Made by a program: the position numbers and the translations under genes. A DNA stretch of 64,000 nt from Rhodococcus sp. ARC_M6 (GTDB lineage Bacteria > Actinomycetota > Actinomycetes > Mycobacteriales > Mycobacteriaceae), in the NCBI RefSeq assembly GCF_022810305.1, contig NZ_JALGQH010000022.1, forward strand, positions 41,869-105,868, written 5' to 3'. Of the stretch, positions 1 through 9,060 are shown piece after piece (positions within the stretch are counted from its first letter, which is position 1; each line of letters opens with the position of its first letter). The notes under the pieces are model-generated. The model made no database searches and had not been told where the DNA came from. It saw only the letters and a list, made by a program, of their open reading frames with translations.

Positions 1-366
1 GTTCTGGAGGCGAGCAATCGAGCGTATCTTGCTGCGTATCAGCGTAATGCGAAGCTGATGGGTCTCATGGAGCAGGTCGCGCATATCGACTCGGAGTTTC
101 GTAGGATCCGCAACGAACGCGCCGACGCCTTTATCAGGAGAAATGCCCGGGGTATCGCCGATCTGCAGAAACGTGGCATTGCTGATGCATCGCTGGATCC
201 ACTGACGTCGTCGATAGCGTTGTCCGGCATGGTGAGCCGGTTTGCTTACAGCGTTTTCACGTTGGGAGAGGGTCTGGTGGGCGGGCGATCCTTGGATTTC
301 GAAGACGTCGTTGTCACCGTCACAAAACTATGGGCAAACGCGCTCAGGTTTTCTGATCACGGTTGA
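1..366 (+). CDS. TetR-family transcriptional regulator, C-terminal part (5' truncated)
   Basis: The reading frame is open from the first base to a TGA ending at 366, giving 121 residues with no start, so the DNA-binding N-terminus lies outside the window. The visible part is helical, rich in Arg, Glu and Ala, and ends in a segment (FEDVVVTVTKLWANAL) typical of the last helices of the TetR C-terminal ligand and dimer domain. The HTH cannot be checked, so the family call rests on this resemblance. It probably regulates the fatty-acid-like catabolic genes that follow, as TetR proteins do in many actinobacterial acyl-CoA clusters; that role is inference. Confidence 0.55.
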   Translation, partial: VLEASNRAYLAAYQRNAKLMGLMEQVAHIDSEFRRIRNERADAFIRRNARGIADLQKRGIADASLDPLTSSIALSGMVSRFAYSVFTLGEGLVGGRSLDFEDVVVTVTKLWANALRFSDHG

Positions 367-374
367 TTCCGCGA

Positions 375-851
375 TCAGGCCTTCTCGACGACTCGAGCAA
401 CCGACTCTGCAACGGCGACAGGCTTGTCCGAGCCTTCGCATTCGACTACCTGGTTCATGGTCAGCTGAATTCCGCCTGACAGTTGCTCGACAGCGACCAC
501 CGTCGCGCGCATCCGGAGTCGAGATCCCGCGGGTACCGGCGCCGGAAAGCGGACCTTGTTGTATCCGTAGTTGAGGCCGTGCGCGAACCCGTCGAAGGCC
601 AAGAGTTGGTACGAGAATTGCGGTCCGAGCGAAAGGCTGAACAGTCCGTGCGCGATGGTCGTACCCAGTGGGCTGGATTTTGCCCGCTCCGGGTCGACAT
701 GAATCCACTGGTGATCGTTGGTTACCTCCGCGAAGGCGTCGACGCGATCCTGGGTGATGTCGTACCACTCGGTTGGGCCCAGTTCCTGCCCGATCAGTGC
801 CTCGAGTTCGGCGAACGTGGACGGGCGGACCGGTAGTTCACGTGAGGTCAT
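375..851 (-). CDS. MaoC-like hot-dog (R)-enoyl-CoA hydratase
   Basis: This 158-residue protein belongs to the single-domain MaoC/R-specific enoyl-CoA hydratase family, which hydrates trans-2-enoyl-CoA to (R)-3-hydroxyacyl-CoA. The hydratase-2 motif is visible: FAEVTNDHQWIHVDPERA, with catalytic Asp and His candidates at D46 and H51, followed by the TIAHG segment. I start it at the ATG at 851 because AAAGGA lies about 6 bases upstream; a longer frame to 914 has no family support. It is transcribed away from the SDR at 1011 and towards the TetR gene, so the 160-bp gap to the right probably holds two divergent promoters. The substrate is unknown. Confidence 0.85.
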   Translation of the reverse strand: MTSRELPVRPSTFAELEALIGQELGPTEWYDITQDRVDAFAEVTNDHQWIHVDPERAKSSPLGTTIAHGLFSLSLGPQFSYQLLAFDGFAHGLNYGYNKVRFPAPVPAGSRLRMRATVVAVEQLSGGIQLTMNQVVECEGSDKPVAVAESVARVVEKA

Positions 852-919
852 CGATTTTCCTTTACTCGCAGTTCGCGGTGCCGAATTCGGCGCGTTCAGC
901 GGGAGGCTAGGCAACCTTG

Positions 920-949
920 GTTGAAGTTGACGCCGGATTCAACTATACA
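920..949 (+). promoter_or_regulatory. Candidate promoter and inverted-repeat operator for the acyl-CoA cluster
   Basis: TTGAAG at 921-926 and TATACA at 944-949 are 17 bases apart and fit a housekeeping promoter reading right into the SDR at 1011. GTTGAA (920-925) and TTCAAC (938-943) form a 6-bp inverted repeat covering the -35 and the spacer, as expected for a TetR-type operator. The neighbouring TetR gene makes this plausible, but binding is inferred. Confidence 0.4.
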
Positions 950-1010
950 TGAGGAGAGACGTGGATCACTGATAGGAACTTCCGGTGAATGCAAGCGAGA
1001 GGAATCGAAC

Positions 1011-1832
1011 GTGAAGGTTGCCCAGAAGGTTGCAATAGTCACCGGTGGCGGCGGGGGAATCGGGGGTGCGCTCGCCCGGAAGCTGGCAGCAGAGGGTGCC
1101 AGCGTCGTTGTTGCCGATCTCAACGCTGATGCGGCCGCTGCTGTTGCCGACGAGGTCAATGCGGCGTATCCGGGATCAGCTGTTGCCTCCTCGGGCGATG
1201 TATCCGACGCCGGCGTGATCGAGGGTTTGATTGCGCTCGCCGAAGAGTCGTTCGGCCCCGTAGATCTGTACTTCGCGAATGCCGGCATTACCGGTGGACT
1301 TGGCCTCGATGTCGACGAAGACGGCTGGGACATTGCCTTCGACATCAACGTTCGGGCTCACATTCGGGCCGCTCGTTTGCTCGTGCCCGGTTGGGTTGAG
1401 CGTGGAGAGGGCTATTTTGTCAGCACCGCCTCTGCCGCCGGCCTTCTCACCCAGGTCGGTTCGGCGGTGTACTCCGTTACCAAGCATGCCGCAGTCGGTT
1501 TTGCCGAGTGGCTATCGATGACCTACGGAGACAAGGGCGTCCGAGTCAGCTGCCTCTGTCCGATGGGAGTCAATACCAAACTTCTCTACGAGGGCAAGGA
1601 CTCCGGTGATCCGCTGGGCGAAGCCGCGACCGGTGCAGTTCTTGCCGCCGGGGAGGTCATCGAGCCCGATCAGTGTGCCGAAATTGTGCTTGCTGCAGTA
1701 GATGCCGAGCACTTTCTTATTCTTCCGCACCCGAAGGTTCTGGACATGTACCGACAGAAAGGTGCAGATTACGACCGCTGGCTGCGCGGAATGCGCCGCT
1801 ACCAAGCGTCGTTGCTTGCAGGAAGCCGATGA
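1011..1832 (+). CDS. Short-chain dehydrogenase/reductase (SDR)
   Basis: This 273-residue classical SDR has a cofactor motif TGGGGGIGG near residues 11-19, the NAG structural motif (FANAGITGG) and the catalytic YSVTK with Y154 and K158. It should oxidise or reduce a hydroxyl/keto group with NAD(P). I chose the GTG at 1011 because GAGAGG lies about 8 bases upstream and the Rossmann fold begins at once; an in-frame ATG at 921 would add 30 unrelated residues over the promoter. It is the first rightward gene of the acyl-CoA cluster and lies 55 bp before the acyl-CoA dehydrogenase. The substrate cannot be told from sequence. Confidence 0.85.
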   Translation: MKVAQKVAIVTGGGGGIGGALARKLAAEGASVVVADLNADAAAAVADEVNAAYPGSAVASSGDVSDAGVIEGLIALAEESFGPVDLYFANAGITGGLGLDVDEDGWDIAFDINVRAHIRAARLLVPGWVERGEGYFVSTASAAGLLTQVGSAVYSVTKHAAVGFAEWLSMTYGDKGVRVSCLCPMGVNTKLLYEGKDSGDPLGEAATGAVLAAGEVIEPDQCAEIVLAAVDAEHFLILPHPKVLDMYRQKGADYDRWLRGMRRYQASLLAGSR

Positions 1833-1887
1833 GCCCACGGCATTCAGCTTCGTAAATTTCCCTTTTCCCTCGCTATCAGGAGTCCGC

Positions 1888-3108
1888 ATGTCATTCTTCG
1901 AGTTTTCGGATCGCACCAAGAAGTATCAGGCCGAGTTGAACGATTTCATGGACAAGCACGTCTACCCAGCTGAGGCCGTCTACGAAGAGCAGATGCGCGC
2001 CGCCGGCAATCCCCATTTCCAGCCGCCGATCATCGACGAGCTGAAGAAGGAAGCCAAGGCGCGTGGGCTGTGGAACCTCTTCCATCCCCATCCGGAATGG
2101 GGTCCCGGCCTGACCAACCTGGAGTATGCGCCGCTCGCAGAGATCATGGGCCGCAGCCACCTTGCGTCCGAAGCTACCAACTGCGCTGCCCCTGATACCG
2201 GCAACATGGAGGTGCTCACTCTCTTCGGCACGGACGAGCACAAAGAGAAGTACCTCAAGCCCCTGCTCGACGGTGAAATCCGCTCGGCGTTTGCGATGAC
2301 CGAGCCCGAGGTGGCAAGTTCGGACGCTACCAATATTCAACTCCGCATGGATCGTGACGGTGACGAGTACGTCCTTAACGGACGTAAGTGGTTTGCCTCC
2401 AACGCATTGCATCAGAACTGCAAGGTTCTCATCGTGATGGGTAAGACCGACGTCAATGCTGCGACGCACCGCCAGCAGTCCATGATGGTGGTTCCGATCG
2501 ACGCGCCCGGTGTCACCATCCTCCGTAACCTGCCGGTCTTCGGATATCAGGACCGCGAAGGACACGGCGAGATCACCTTCGAGGACGTACGCGTACCCGC
2601 CAAGGACATCCTCGCCGGCGAAGGCGAAGGCTTTGCCATCAGCCAGGCACGTCTCGGACCCGGTCGCATTCACCATTGCATGCGAGCCATCGGAATGGCC
2701 GAGCGCGCACTGGAACTCATGTGCAAGCGCGCATCCACTCGCATCACGTTCGGCAGGCCCGTCAGCGACAACGCCAATATTCAGGACTGGATTGCCGAGG
2801 CGCGTATCGAGATCGAGATGGTCCGGTTGCTCACGCTCAAGGCCGCATACATGATGGACACGGTGGGCAACAAGGAAGCGCGTACCGAAATCGCAGCTAT
2901 CAAGGTTGCGGCGCCGAACATCGCCCTCAAGATCATTGACCGCGCCATCCAGGTCCACGGCGGCGCCGGCGTTACCGACGATTTCCCGCTTGCAATGGCC
3001 TACGCGCACATGCGCACGCTTCGTCTGGCCGACGGTCCGGACGAGGTGCATAAGCGCGCTATCGCCAAGCAGGAACTGCGCAAGTACCGCGATGTCAAGG
3101 CGAACTGA
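1888..3108 (+). CDS. ACAD10/ACAD11-type acyl-CoA dehydrogenase
   Basis: This 406-residue flavoprotein has acyl-CoA dehydrogenase signatures: [22 protein letters not shown]-type segment ([11 protein letters not shown]), [13 protein letters not shown] and the C-terminal [10 protein letters not shown]. These are the distinctive features of the dehydrogenase domain of human ACAD10/ACAD11 and of LvaC-like bacterial enzymes rather than ordinary MCAD-type enzymes. In those systems the enzyme acts with a kinase domain that phosphorylates 4-hydroxyacyl-CoA. Here a kinase of the right family lies one gene downstream (3885). ATG at 1888 follows CAGGAG. The next gene starts 1 base after the stop, so the genes are co-transcribed. 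Confidence 0.88.
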   Translation: MSFFEFSDRTKKYQAELNDFMDKHVYPAEAVYEEQMRAAGNPHFQPPIIDELKKEAKARGLWNLFHPHPEWGPGLTNLEYAPLAEIMGRSHLASEATNCAAPDTGNMEVLTLFGTDEHKEKYLKPLLDGEIRSAFAMTEPEVASSDATNIQLRMDRDGDEYVLNGRKWFASNALHQNCKVLIVMGKTDVNAATHRQQSMMVVPIDAPGVTILRNLPVFGYQDREGHGEITFEDVRVPAKDILAGEGEGFAISQARLGPGRIHHCMRAIGMAERALELMCKRASTRITFGRPVSDNANIQDWIAEARIEIEMVRLLTLKAAYMMDTVGNKEARTEIAAIKVAAPNIALKIIDRAIQVHGGAGVTDDFPLAMAYAHMRTLRLADGPDEVHKRAIAKQELRKYRDVKAN

Positions 3109-3109
3109 G

Positions 3110-3892
3110 ATGTCAGGGCTGGATCTCACGGGTAAGACGGCGATTGTCACCGGTGCCTCGCGGGGCATCGGTCTTGCGACAGCGCAGGCGATTGCCGCGG
3201 CCGGCGGAAACGTTGTATTAACTTCGCGCTCAAAGGAATCCGCCGATACGGCAGCGGCTCAGATCGCTGGCAACGCGATTGGAGTCGGTGCACACGTGAC
3301 GGATGAGGATGCAGCGCGCCGGTGCGTCGAGTTGACCATCGAACGTTTCGGAAGTCTCGACATCCTCGTGAACAACGCGGGCACCAATCCGTCGTTCGGA
3401 CCGATCATCGATCAGGATCACTCGCGCTTCGCCAAGACCTTCGACGTCAACGTGTGGGCTCCGGTCCTGTGGACAGGCCTTGCTGCGCGAGCATGGATGA
3501 GTGAACACGGTGGCGTCGTGGTCAATACGGCGTCCATCGGCGGCATGGCATTCGAGGCCGGTATCGGTACGTACAACGCGTCGAAGGCTGCTCTCATCCA
3601 CATCACCAAACAGCTTGCTCTCGAACTGTCTCCGAAGATCCGGGTCAACGCGGTTGCTCCGGGAGTCGTGCGCACTAAGCTGGCCGAGGCGCTGTGGAAG
3701 GAACACGAAGAAGCAGTATCAGCGTCGACAGCGTTGGGCCGCATCGGCGAGCCGGACGATGTCGCCTCCGCTATCGCGTTCTTGGTTTCCGACGCAGCGG
3801 GGTGGATTACCGGTGAGATCATGACTATCGACGGTGGTCAGTTGCTCGGTGATGCAAAGCCGTTCAGGCAAGGAGCATCTCTCGGTGGCTAG
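3110..3892 (+). CDS. SDR family oxidoreductase
   Basis: This is a 260-residue SDR with TGASRGIG near residues 14-21, the NNAG motif, catalytic YNASK (Y155, K159) and the C-terminal ITGEIMTIDGG common to FabG-like 3-ketoacyl reductases and hydroxyacyl dehydrogenases. It starts one base after the stop of the ACAD11-type dehydrogenase and its last 8 bases overlap the start of the phosphotransferase gene, so the three genes are probably translationally coupled. Placement between dehydrogenase and kinase suggests it interconverts a hydroxy- and ketoacyl-CoA in the same pathway, which is inference. Confidence 0.87.
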   Translation: MSGLDLTGKTAIVTGASRGIGLATAQAIAAAGGNVVLTSRSKESADTAAAQIAGNAIGVGAHVTDEDAARRCVELTIERFGSLDILVNNAGTNPSFGPIIDQDHSRFAKTFDVNVWAPVLWTGLAARAWMSEHGGVVVNTASIGGMAFEAGIGTYNASKAALIHITKQLALELSPKIRVNAVAPGVVRTKLAEALWKEHEEAVSASTALGRIGEPDDVASAIAFLVSDAAGWITGEIMTIDGGQLLGDAKPFRQGASLGG

Positions 3893-4919
3893 TGTCGAAG
3901 TAGTGGGGTTGGATCCCGGAGCTGTCACCCAGTGGATATCGGGATTGGGAATCGACGTCAGCGGCCCGCTGACTTTTGATCGCATTGGTCTGGGACAGTC
4001 CAATCTCACCTATCTCGTTCAGGATCAGGGCGGCGGGAAGTGGGTGCTACGACGCCCACCTCTCGGTCACCTTCTGGCGTCCGCGCACGATGTGGCACGC
4101 GAAGCTCGGATCCTGTCCGCATTGGAATCCACGGAGGTGCCGTCGCCCCAAGTTTTCGGGTTGACGGAAGACCCGGCAGTTACCGAAGTTCCTTTGCTGC
4201 TCATGGAATTTGTCGAGGGCGCGGTAGTGGACCGAATGCCCTTGGCAGAAGCGTTGTCGCCCGAGAGGCGCGGGGCAATCGGCATCTCGCTTGCCCAGAC
4301 TTTGGCCAAAATTCATGCCGTCGACCTGCAGGCTGCGGGCTTGGACGATTTGGCCAGCCACAAGCCCTATGCGGCCAGGCAATTGAAGCGGTGGGGCGGG
4401 CAGTGGGAACAGTCGAAGACTCGGGAGTGCCCGGATCTCGATGACTTGACCAGGCGCTTGATCGCCGCGCAGCCGCAACACACCGAAACCACGTTGGTGC
4501 ATGGCGACTTTCACCTGCGCAATGTGATCACATCAGTTGACGACGGCTCTGTGGTTGCCGCCCTCGACTGGGAACTATGCACACTCGGTGATCCGCTCGC
4601 CGATGTCGGAAGTTTGCTTGCGTACTGGCCGGCGGCCGGCGAAGATACTGGCGGAGATTTCCCGGCGTCGTCGCTCCCGGGATTCCCGTCGAGAGACGAG
4701 ATGTCGCAGGTCTATCTCGATGCCACCGGTCGGGATCCTGCGGCACTGAAGTTCTGGCATACGTTGGGGCTGTGGAAGGTTGCGGTGATCGCCGAGGGCG
4801 TGATGCGTCGCGCGCGCGATGAGCCACAGAATGCGGCCGAAAGTGGTACACCCACTGTTGAACGTATCGATGCTCTGATTGCCAAGGCCAGAGAAGTTGC
4901 AGATCAAGCCGGAATCTGA
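3885..4919 (+). CDS. APH-fold kinase (ACAD10/11 kinase-domain / LvaA-like)
   Basis: This 344-residue protein has the aminoglycoside/choline phosphotransferase fold. The catalytic loop is LVHGDFHLRNVI and the metal-binding segment is ALDWELCTLGDPLADVG, which closely resembles the kinase half of ACAD10/11. GTG at 3885 is chosen because AGGAG lies about 11 bases upstream and the start overlaps the preceding SDR stop. Next to an ACAD11-type dehydrogenase, the likely job is phosphorylating the 4-hydroxyl of a 4-hydroxyacyl-CoA rather than antibiotic modification. That role is inferred from LvaA of Pseudomonas putida and from ACAD10/11. Confidence 0.85.
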   Translation: MASVEVVGLDPGAVTQWISGLGIDVSGPLTFDRIGLGQSNLTYLVQDQGGGKWVLRRPPLGHLLASAHDVAREARILSALESTEVPSPQVFGLTEDPAVTEVPLLLMEFVEGAVVDRMPLAEALSPERRGAIGISLAQTLAKIHAVDLQAAGLDDLASHKPYAARQLKRWGGQWEQSKTRECPDLDDLTRRLIAAQPQHTETTLVHGDFHLRNVITSVDDGSVVAALDWELCTLGDPLADVGSLLAYWPAAGEDTGGDFPASSLPGFPSRDEMSQVYLDATGRDPAALKFWHTLGLWKVAVIAEGVMRRARDEPQNAAESGTPTVERIDALIAKAREVADQAGI

Positions 4920-4958
4920 CGAGATCGCCGGTTTCACCACAATGTATTTGGAGGACAA

Positions 4959-5717
4959 GTGAGTCAGGAACGCAGAACGGCGATCGTCACGGGTTCAGCT
5001 CGTGGTATCGGTGCGGCAGTGGCAAAGCGTCTATCGGCAGACGGGTTTGCCGTTGCAGTACTCGATCTCGACGAAGCAGCGTGCGCGGGCACGGTTGACG
5101 CGATCAAGGCTGCGGGCGGTGAAGCGCTGGCCGTCGGAGCCGATGTATCCGATGAAGCATCGGTGGCCGCCGCGGTCGAAAGGATCGCAACTGAACTCGG
5201 TTCGCCCACTGTATTGATCAACAACGCCGGTATCACTCGGGACAATCTGCTCTTCAAGATGACCGTTGCCGAGTGGGATTCCGTCATCAATGTTCACCTT
5301 CGCGGCGCGTTCTTGATGTCGCGCGCTGTGCAGAAGTACATGGTGGAAGCCAAGTTCGGCCGTATCGTGAATCTCTCGAGCACGTCGGCACTGGGTAACC
5401 GGGGTCAGGTCAACTACTCGGCAGCGAAGGCGGGCATGCAGGGATTCACCAAAACTTTGGCCTTCGAATTGGGCAAGTTCGGCGTCACGGCCAATTCGAT
5501 TGCTCCCGGATTTATCGAAACCGAGATGACTGCGGCAACGGCGGAGCGCATGGGCGTCGGCTTTGAGGATTTCAAAACAGCTGCCGCTTCACAGATTCCG
5601 GTCAACCGCGTCGGCCAGCCCGAGGATATCGCTCACACTGCGTCCTTCTTTGTCAGTGAGGGCGCAGGATTTGTCTCCGGCCAGGTTGTCTACGTTGCCG
5701 GTGGGCCCAAGGACTGA
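4959..5717 (+). CDS. FabG-like SDR (3-oxoacyl-ACP/CoA reductase family)
   Basis: This 252-residue protein has all FabG-type marks: TGSARGIG near residues 11-18, NNAG (INNAGITRDNLL), and YSAAK with Y153 and K157. Its GFIETEM segment is characteristic of acetoacetyl-CoA/3-oxoacyl reductases. The start is a GTG at 4959 with GGAGG 4-5 bases upstream. It lies 39 bp after the kinase and 37 bp before the next dehydrogenase, consistent with one operon. It probably works on a 3-hydroxyacyl-CoA made by beta-oxidation-type steps in this cluster. Confidence 0.87.
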   Translation: MSQERRTAIVTGSARGIGAAVAKRLSADGFAVAVLDLDEAACAGTVDAIKAAGGEALAVGADVSDEASVAAAVERIATELGSPTVLINNAGITRDNLLFKMTVAEWDSVINVHLRGAFLMSRAVQKYMVEAKFGRIVNLSSTSALGNRGQVNYSAAKAGMQGFTKTLAFELGKFGVTANSIAPGFIETEMTAATAERMGVGFEDFKTAAASQIPVNRVGQPEDIAHTASFFVSEGAGFVSGQVVYVAGGPKD

Positions 5718-5754
5718 GCTTCACCCCCCCATCGCTCGAACTGTAGGAGTTTGC

Positions 5755-6948
5755 ATGGCTTTCGATGAAGATGCAGTATCGCGTGATCTTGCCGAAAAGG
5801 TGAACACGCTTCTTGCCGATCATGATCCGGCGAAGACGTCAGTATCGAAGTTCCTCGGCGCACGATTCGACGCCGGATTGGCGTGGGTCCATTTCGCCGA
5901 AGGTCAGGGGGGTCTCGGTGTGCCGCAGAGCTTCCAGCACCGGGTTAACGCTCAATTGGCGGCAGCGGGTGCGCCGGGGCCGGATGTGGGCAAGAACGGC
6001 ATCGGACTGGGCATGGCAGCGCCCACCATTTCCGCATTCGGCACGGAGGAGCAGAAGCGGAAGTTCCTGCGCCCCTTGTGGACTTCGGAGACGGTTTACT
6101 GCCAACTGTTCAGCGAGCCGGGTGCCGGTTCGGATCTGGCCGCAGTGGCTACGCGCGCGGTACGCGACGGCGACGACTGGATTGTGAACGGGCAGAAGGT
6201 CTGGACGTCGGGCGCTCAGAACGCGCAGTTGGCAATTCTGGTGGCCCGGACCGATCCGGAGCGTTCCAAACATGCCGGGCTGAGCTACTTCATCTGCGAT
6301 ATGACTGATCCCGGCGTCGACGTCCGTCCACTACGTCAGATCACCGGTGAGGCCGAGTTCAACGAGGTATTCCTCACGGACGTACGCATTCCGGATGCCA
6401 ATCGCCTCGGCGCAGAGGGGCAGGGTTGGAAGGTCGCTACCACGACGTTGAACAACGAGCGTGTGGCCATCGGATCCGGCGCTCCGCGTGAAGGCGGAAT
6501 GATCGGCAAGGTTGCGCAGGCTTGGCGAGAGGAGTCGCAGCTGCGTAACCCGGCGATGCACGACGAGTTGATGCGGCTCTGGACCGAATCCGAAGTTGCC
6601 CGTCTGACCGGGGTACGGCTCGGCCAGCAACTTGCAGCCGGGCAGCCCGGACCGGAGGGCTCCGGCATGAAACTTGCGTTTGCCGGTCTCGCCCAGCAGA
6701 TTTCGGGCTTCGATCTCGAACTGCACGGTGAAGCCGGATTGCGTTACGACGACTGGACGCTCCGGCGACCGGATTCCGTGGACTTCACCGGACGTGAACC
6801 GGGCTACCGCTACCTTCGAGCCAAGGGTAATTCGATCGAAGGCGGGACGTCGGAGATCCTTCGCAACGTCATCGCAGAGCGAGTCCTCGGGTTGCCGCCC
6901 GAGCATCGCGTCGACAAGGACATCGCCTGGAAGGACCTACCCCGATGA
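5755..6948 (+). CDS. Acyl-CoA dehydrogenase, probable catalytic subunit of a heteromeric pair
   Basis: This is a 397-residue acyl-CoA dehydrogenase with the FAD/substrate segment CQLFSEPGAGSDLA and the C-terminal SIEGGTSEILRN, in which E362 is placed to act as catalytic base. ATG at 5755 has TAGGAG upstream; the same frame is open further upstream but only through the preceding SDR. Its last codon overlaps the start of a second, divergent dehydrogenase. Adjacent FadE pairs in actinobacteria, such as the sterol FadE26-27 and FadE28-29 pairs, form alpha2beta2 enzymes, and this pair looks similar. The substrate is unknown. Confidence 0.88.
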   Translation: MAFDEDAVSRDLAEKVNTLLADHDPAKTSVSKFLGARFDAGLAWVHFAEGQGGLGVPQSFQHRVNAQLAAAGAPGPDVGKNGIGLGMAAPTISAFGTEEQKRKFLRPLWTSETVYCQLFSEPGAGSDLAAVATRAVRDGDDWIVNGQKVWTSGAQNAQLAILVARTDPERSKHAGLSYFICDMTDPGVDVRPLRQITGEAEFNEVFLTDVRIPDANRLGAEGQGWKVATTTLNNERVAIGSGAPREGGMIGKVAQAWREESQLRNPAMHDELMRLWTESEVARLTGVRLGQQLAAGQPGPEGSGMKLAFAGLAQQISGFDLELHGEAGLRYDDWTLRRPDSVDFTGREPGYRYLRAKGNSIEGGTSEILRNVIAERVLGLPPEHRVDKDIAWKDLPR

Positions 6949-8039
6949 GCGCCGATCTGCTGTACACCGAGACCGAACAAGACCTGCGGGCCAGTGTTCG
7001 ACGCTTGCTGAGCGAACGCGCCGCAGCCGAGACTGTGATGACCGCGTACGACGAGGTGCCGGCAGACTTCACCGGTTTGTGGAAATCGCTTGCATCGGAA
7101 CTCGGGTTGGCGGGATTGCTGATACCCGAGGAGTTCGGGGGAGCAGGTGCGTCCACCCGTGAGGCTGCGGTGGTGATGGAGGAGATCGGCCGCGCTGTCG
7201 CTCCCGTTCCGTTCTTCACCAGCGCAGTGCTGGCAACGACGGCACTGTTGACAGTCGGTGAGCGAGAAGTACTCGGGCGCTTGGCTTCCGGTGAGTCGAC
7301 TGCCGCGTTGGTGATCCCACTGTCGACGGCGCCCGGTACTTTTGTCGCCTCGGTCAGGGCAACGGATTCAGGTCTCGTCGGCCGTGTCACCACGGTTGCC
7401 GGTGTTGCCGAGGCCGACGTTCTTGTTGTTCCGGTATCCGGCGGCGGCGGTCTCGAATTGCATACCGTGCGTATCGCTGATGCGAAAGTGACGTCGGTGT
7501 TGTCCTTGGACATGACTCGCCGGCTGGCCGACGTCGAGTTTTCCGGAGCGTCGTCGGTGCGGGTGGATGGCGGGAACGCTGTTGGCGCTGTGGAAGAAGC
7601 GTTGATCGTTGGAAGCGCGCTACTTGCGTCGGAGCAGTTCGCGGTTGCTCAGTGGTGCTTGGAGACCACGCTCGCCTATGTGAAGGAGCGCAAGCAGTTC
7701 GGTCGAGCGATCGGCTCGTATCAGGCGATCAAGCACCGTCTGGCGGACTTGTGGCTCGAAGTCAGCTCCGCCGGTGCGGCCGCGCGCTATGCCGCAGACA
7801 CTTACGCCCGTAGTGACGAGGATTCGGCGGTTGCCGCAACACTCGCTCAGGCATTCTGCAGTGACGTCGCTGTTCACGCTGCCGAAGAATGTGTGCAGCT
7901 CCACGGAGGAATCGGAATGACGTGGGAGTACCCGGCGCACCTGTACCTCAAGCGCGCCAAGAGTGATCAACTGACGCTGGGTACGGCGTATCAGCATCGG
8001 GCGCGGCTGGGTGAACTCGTCGACCTTCCTGTTTCCTGA
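6945..8039 (+). CDS. Acyl-CoA dehydrogenase, probable non-catalytic partner subunit
   Basis: This 364-residue acyl-CoA dehydrogenase-fold protein overlaps the stop of the previous one by 4 bases (ATGA). It keeps structural motifs such as ERKQFGRAIGSYQAIKH and LHGGIGMTWEYPAHLYLKRA. At the position where the usual C-terminal base sits, it reads QLTLGTAYQHR with no Glu. It also lacks the FSEPGAGSD segment. That pattern fits the beta partner of heterotetrameric FadE pairs, in which the active site is completed by the other subunit. The complex with 5755-6948 is inferred from overlap and sequence asymmetry. Confidence 0.85.
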   Translation: MSADLLYTETEQDLRASVRRLLSERAAAETVMTAYDEVPADFTGLWKSLASELGLAGLLIPEEFGGAGASTREAAVVMEEIGRAVAPVPFFTSAVLATTALLTVGEREVLGRLASGESTAALVIPLSTAPGTFVASVRATDSGLVGRVTTVAGVAEADVLVVPVSGGGGLELHTVRIADAKVTSVLSLDMTRRLADVEFSGASSVRVDGGNAVGAVEEALIVGSALLASEQFAVAQWCLETTLAYVKERKQFGRAIGSYQAIKHRLADLWLEVSSAGAAARYAADTYARSDEDSAVAATLAQAFCSDVAVHAAEECVQLHGGIGMTWEYPAHLYLKRAKSDQLTLGTAYQHRARLGELVDLPVS

Positions 8040-8072
8040 AACGCACAATTACTATCTGAGTGGAGAATTCCT

Positions 8073-9056
8073 GTGAAGGCTTGGCGCATCAACGAACTCG
8101 GTGAACCCCGAGATGTACTGAAGCTTGAAGAAGTGGCAGATCCGACGCCGAAGTCCACCGAGTTGTTGGTGAAACTCCTTGCCGTACCGGCCAACTTCCC
8201 CGATGTGCTGATGTGCCGCGGCGAGTACCAGATCAAGCCGCCCCTGCCATTCACGCCCGGCGTCGAGATGTGTGGTGAAGTTGTCTCGGTCGGAGAATCC
8301 GTCACCAAATTCTCGGTCGGTGATCGAGTGATCGGCAACCCGAGTCTGCCGGATGGCGGTTTTGCCGAGTTCTCGATTCTGGACGAAACCAACACGTACC
8401 CGGCGCCGGCCGCGCTGGATGACGCCGAAGCGTCTGCTCTCACCGTCGGCTACCAAACGGCGTGGTTCGCGCTGCACCGTCGTACGCAGTTACTCGAAGG
8501 TGAGACTCTCTTGGTGCATGCCGCAGCCGGTGGTGTGGGAAGTGCTGCCGTCCAGATCGGTAAAGCAGCCGGCGCCAAGGTGATCGGTGTTGTCGGTGGA
8601 CCGGACAAGGTGGAGTACGCACGCAAGCTGGGTGCGGATTTGGTTGTCGACCGGCACAGCGAGGATTTTGTCGCAGCGGTGAAAGAATTCACCGGCGGTA
8701 AGGGCGCCGACGTGGTGTTCGATCCGGTCGGCGGAGACGCCTACGCGAAGTCGACCAAGTGCATCGCTTTCGAGGGGCGCATCGTGATCATCGGTTTCGC
8801 GGGCGGCACCATTCCGCAACCGGCTCTCAATCATGCTCTGATCAAGAACTATTCGATCATCGGTCTGCACTGGGGCCTCTACAAGGCGTACAACCAGCAG
8901 GCTATCGACGATTGCCATGTCGAGCTCACCAGGCTTGCGGATGCCGGATTGATCAAACCGTTGATCGGCGAGCGGTTGCCGTTGTCCGACGTTGCCGAGG
9001 GTGTCGGTCGACTCGGGGACGGCACAACCGTCGGCCGCGTGGTGTTTGTTCCCTGA
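8073..9056 (+). CDS. NADPH:quinone oxidoreductase-like zinc-free MDR
   Basis: This 327-residue medium-chain dehydrogenase/reductase belongs to the quinone oxidoreductase/crotonyl-reductase-like branch. It has an N-terminal GroES-like domain (FTPGVEMCGEVVSVGE), then a Rossmann domain with VHAAAGGVGSAAVQIGKAAGA. The Cys/His zinc ligands of alcohol dehydrogenases are absent. The start is a GTG at 8073 preceded by GGAG. It lies 33 bp after the dehydrogenase pair. It may reduce an enoyl or quinone substrate or act as an auxiliary enoyl-CoA reductase in the pathway. Confidence 0.85.
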   Translation: MKAWRINELGEPRDVLKLEEVADPTPKSTELLVKLLAVPANFPDVLMCRGEYQIKPPLPFTPGVEMCGEVVSVGESVTKFSVGDRVIGNPSLPDGGFAEFSILDETNTYPAPAALDDAEASALTVGYQTAWFALHRRTQLLEGETLLVHAAAGGVGSAAVQIGKAAGAKVIGVVGGPDKVEYARKLGADLVVDRHSEDFVAAVKEFTGGKGADVVFDPVGGDAYAKSTKCIAFEGRIVIIGFAGGTIPQPALNHALIKNYSIIGLHWGLYKAYNQQAIDDCHVELTRLADAGLIKPLIGERLPLSDVAEGVGRLGDGTTVGRVVFVP

Positions 9057-9060
9057 CTCC

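Noticed and set aside
1891..3168. Long antisense open frame opposite the ACAD11-type dehydrogenase, with similar ones opposite fbpA (16033-17184) and the monooxygenase-reductase (23303-24436).
   Set aside because: These are the expected third-base shadows of GC-rich genes; their sequences lack domain motifs and ribosome-binding sites.
3885..4919. Antibiotic-resistance (aminoglycoside phosphotransferase) gene.
   Set aside because: The fold is shared, but the DWELCTLGDPLADVG segment and the ACAD11-type neighbour point to acyl-CoA metabolism.
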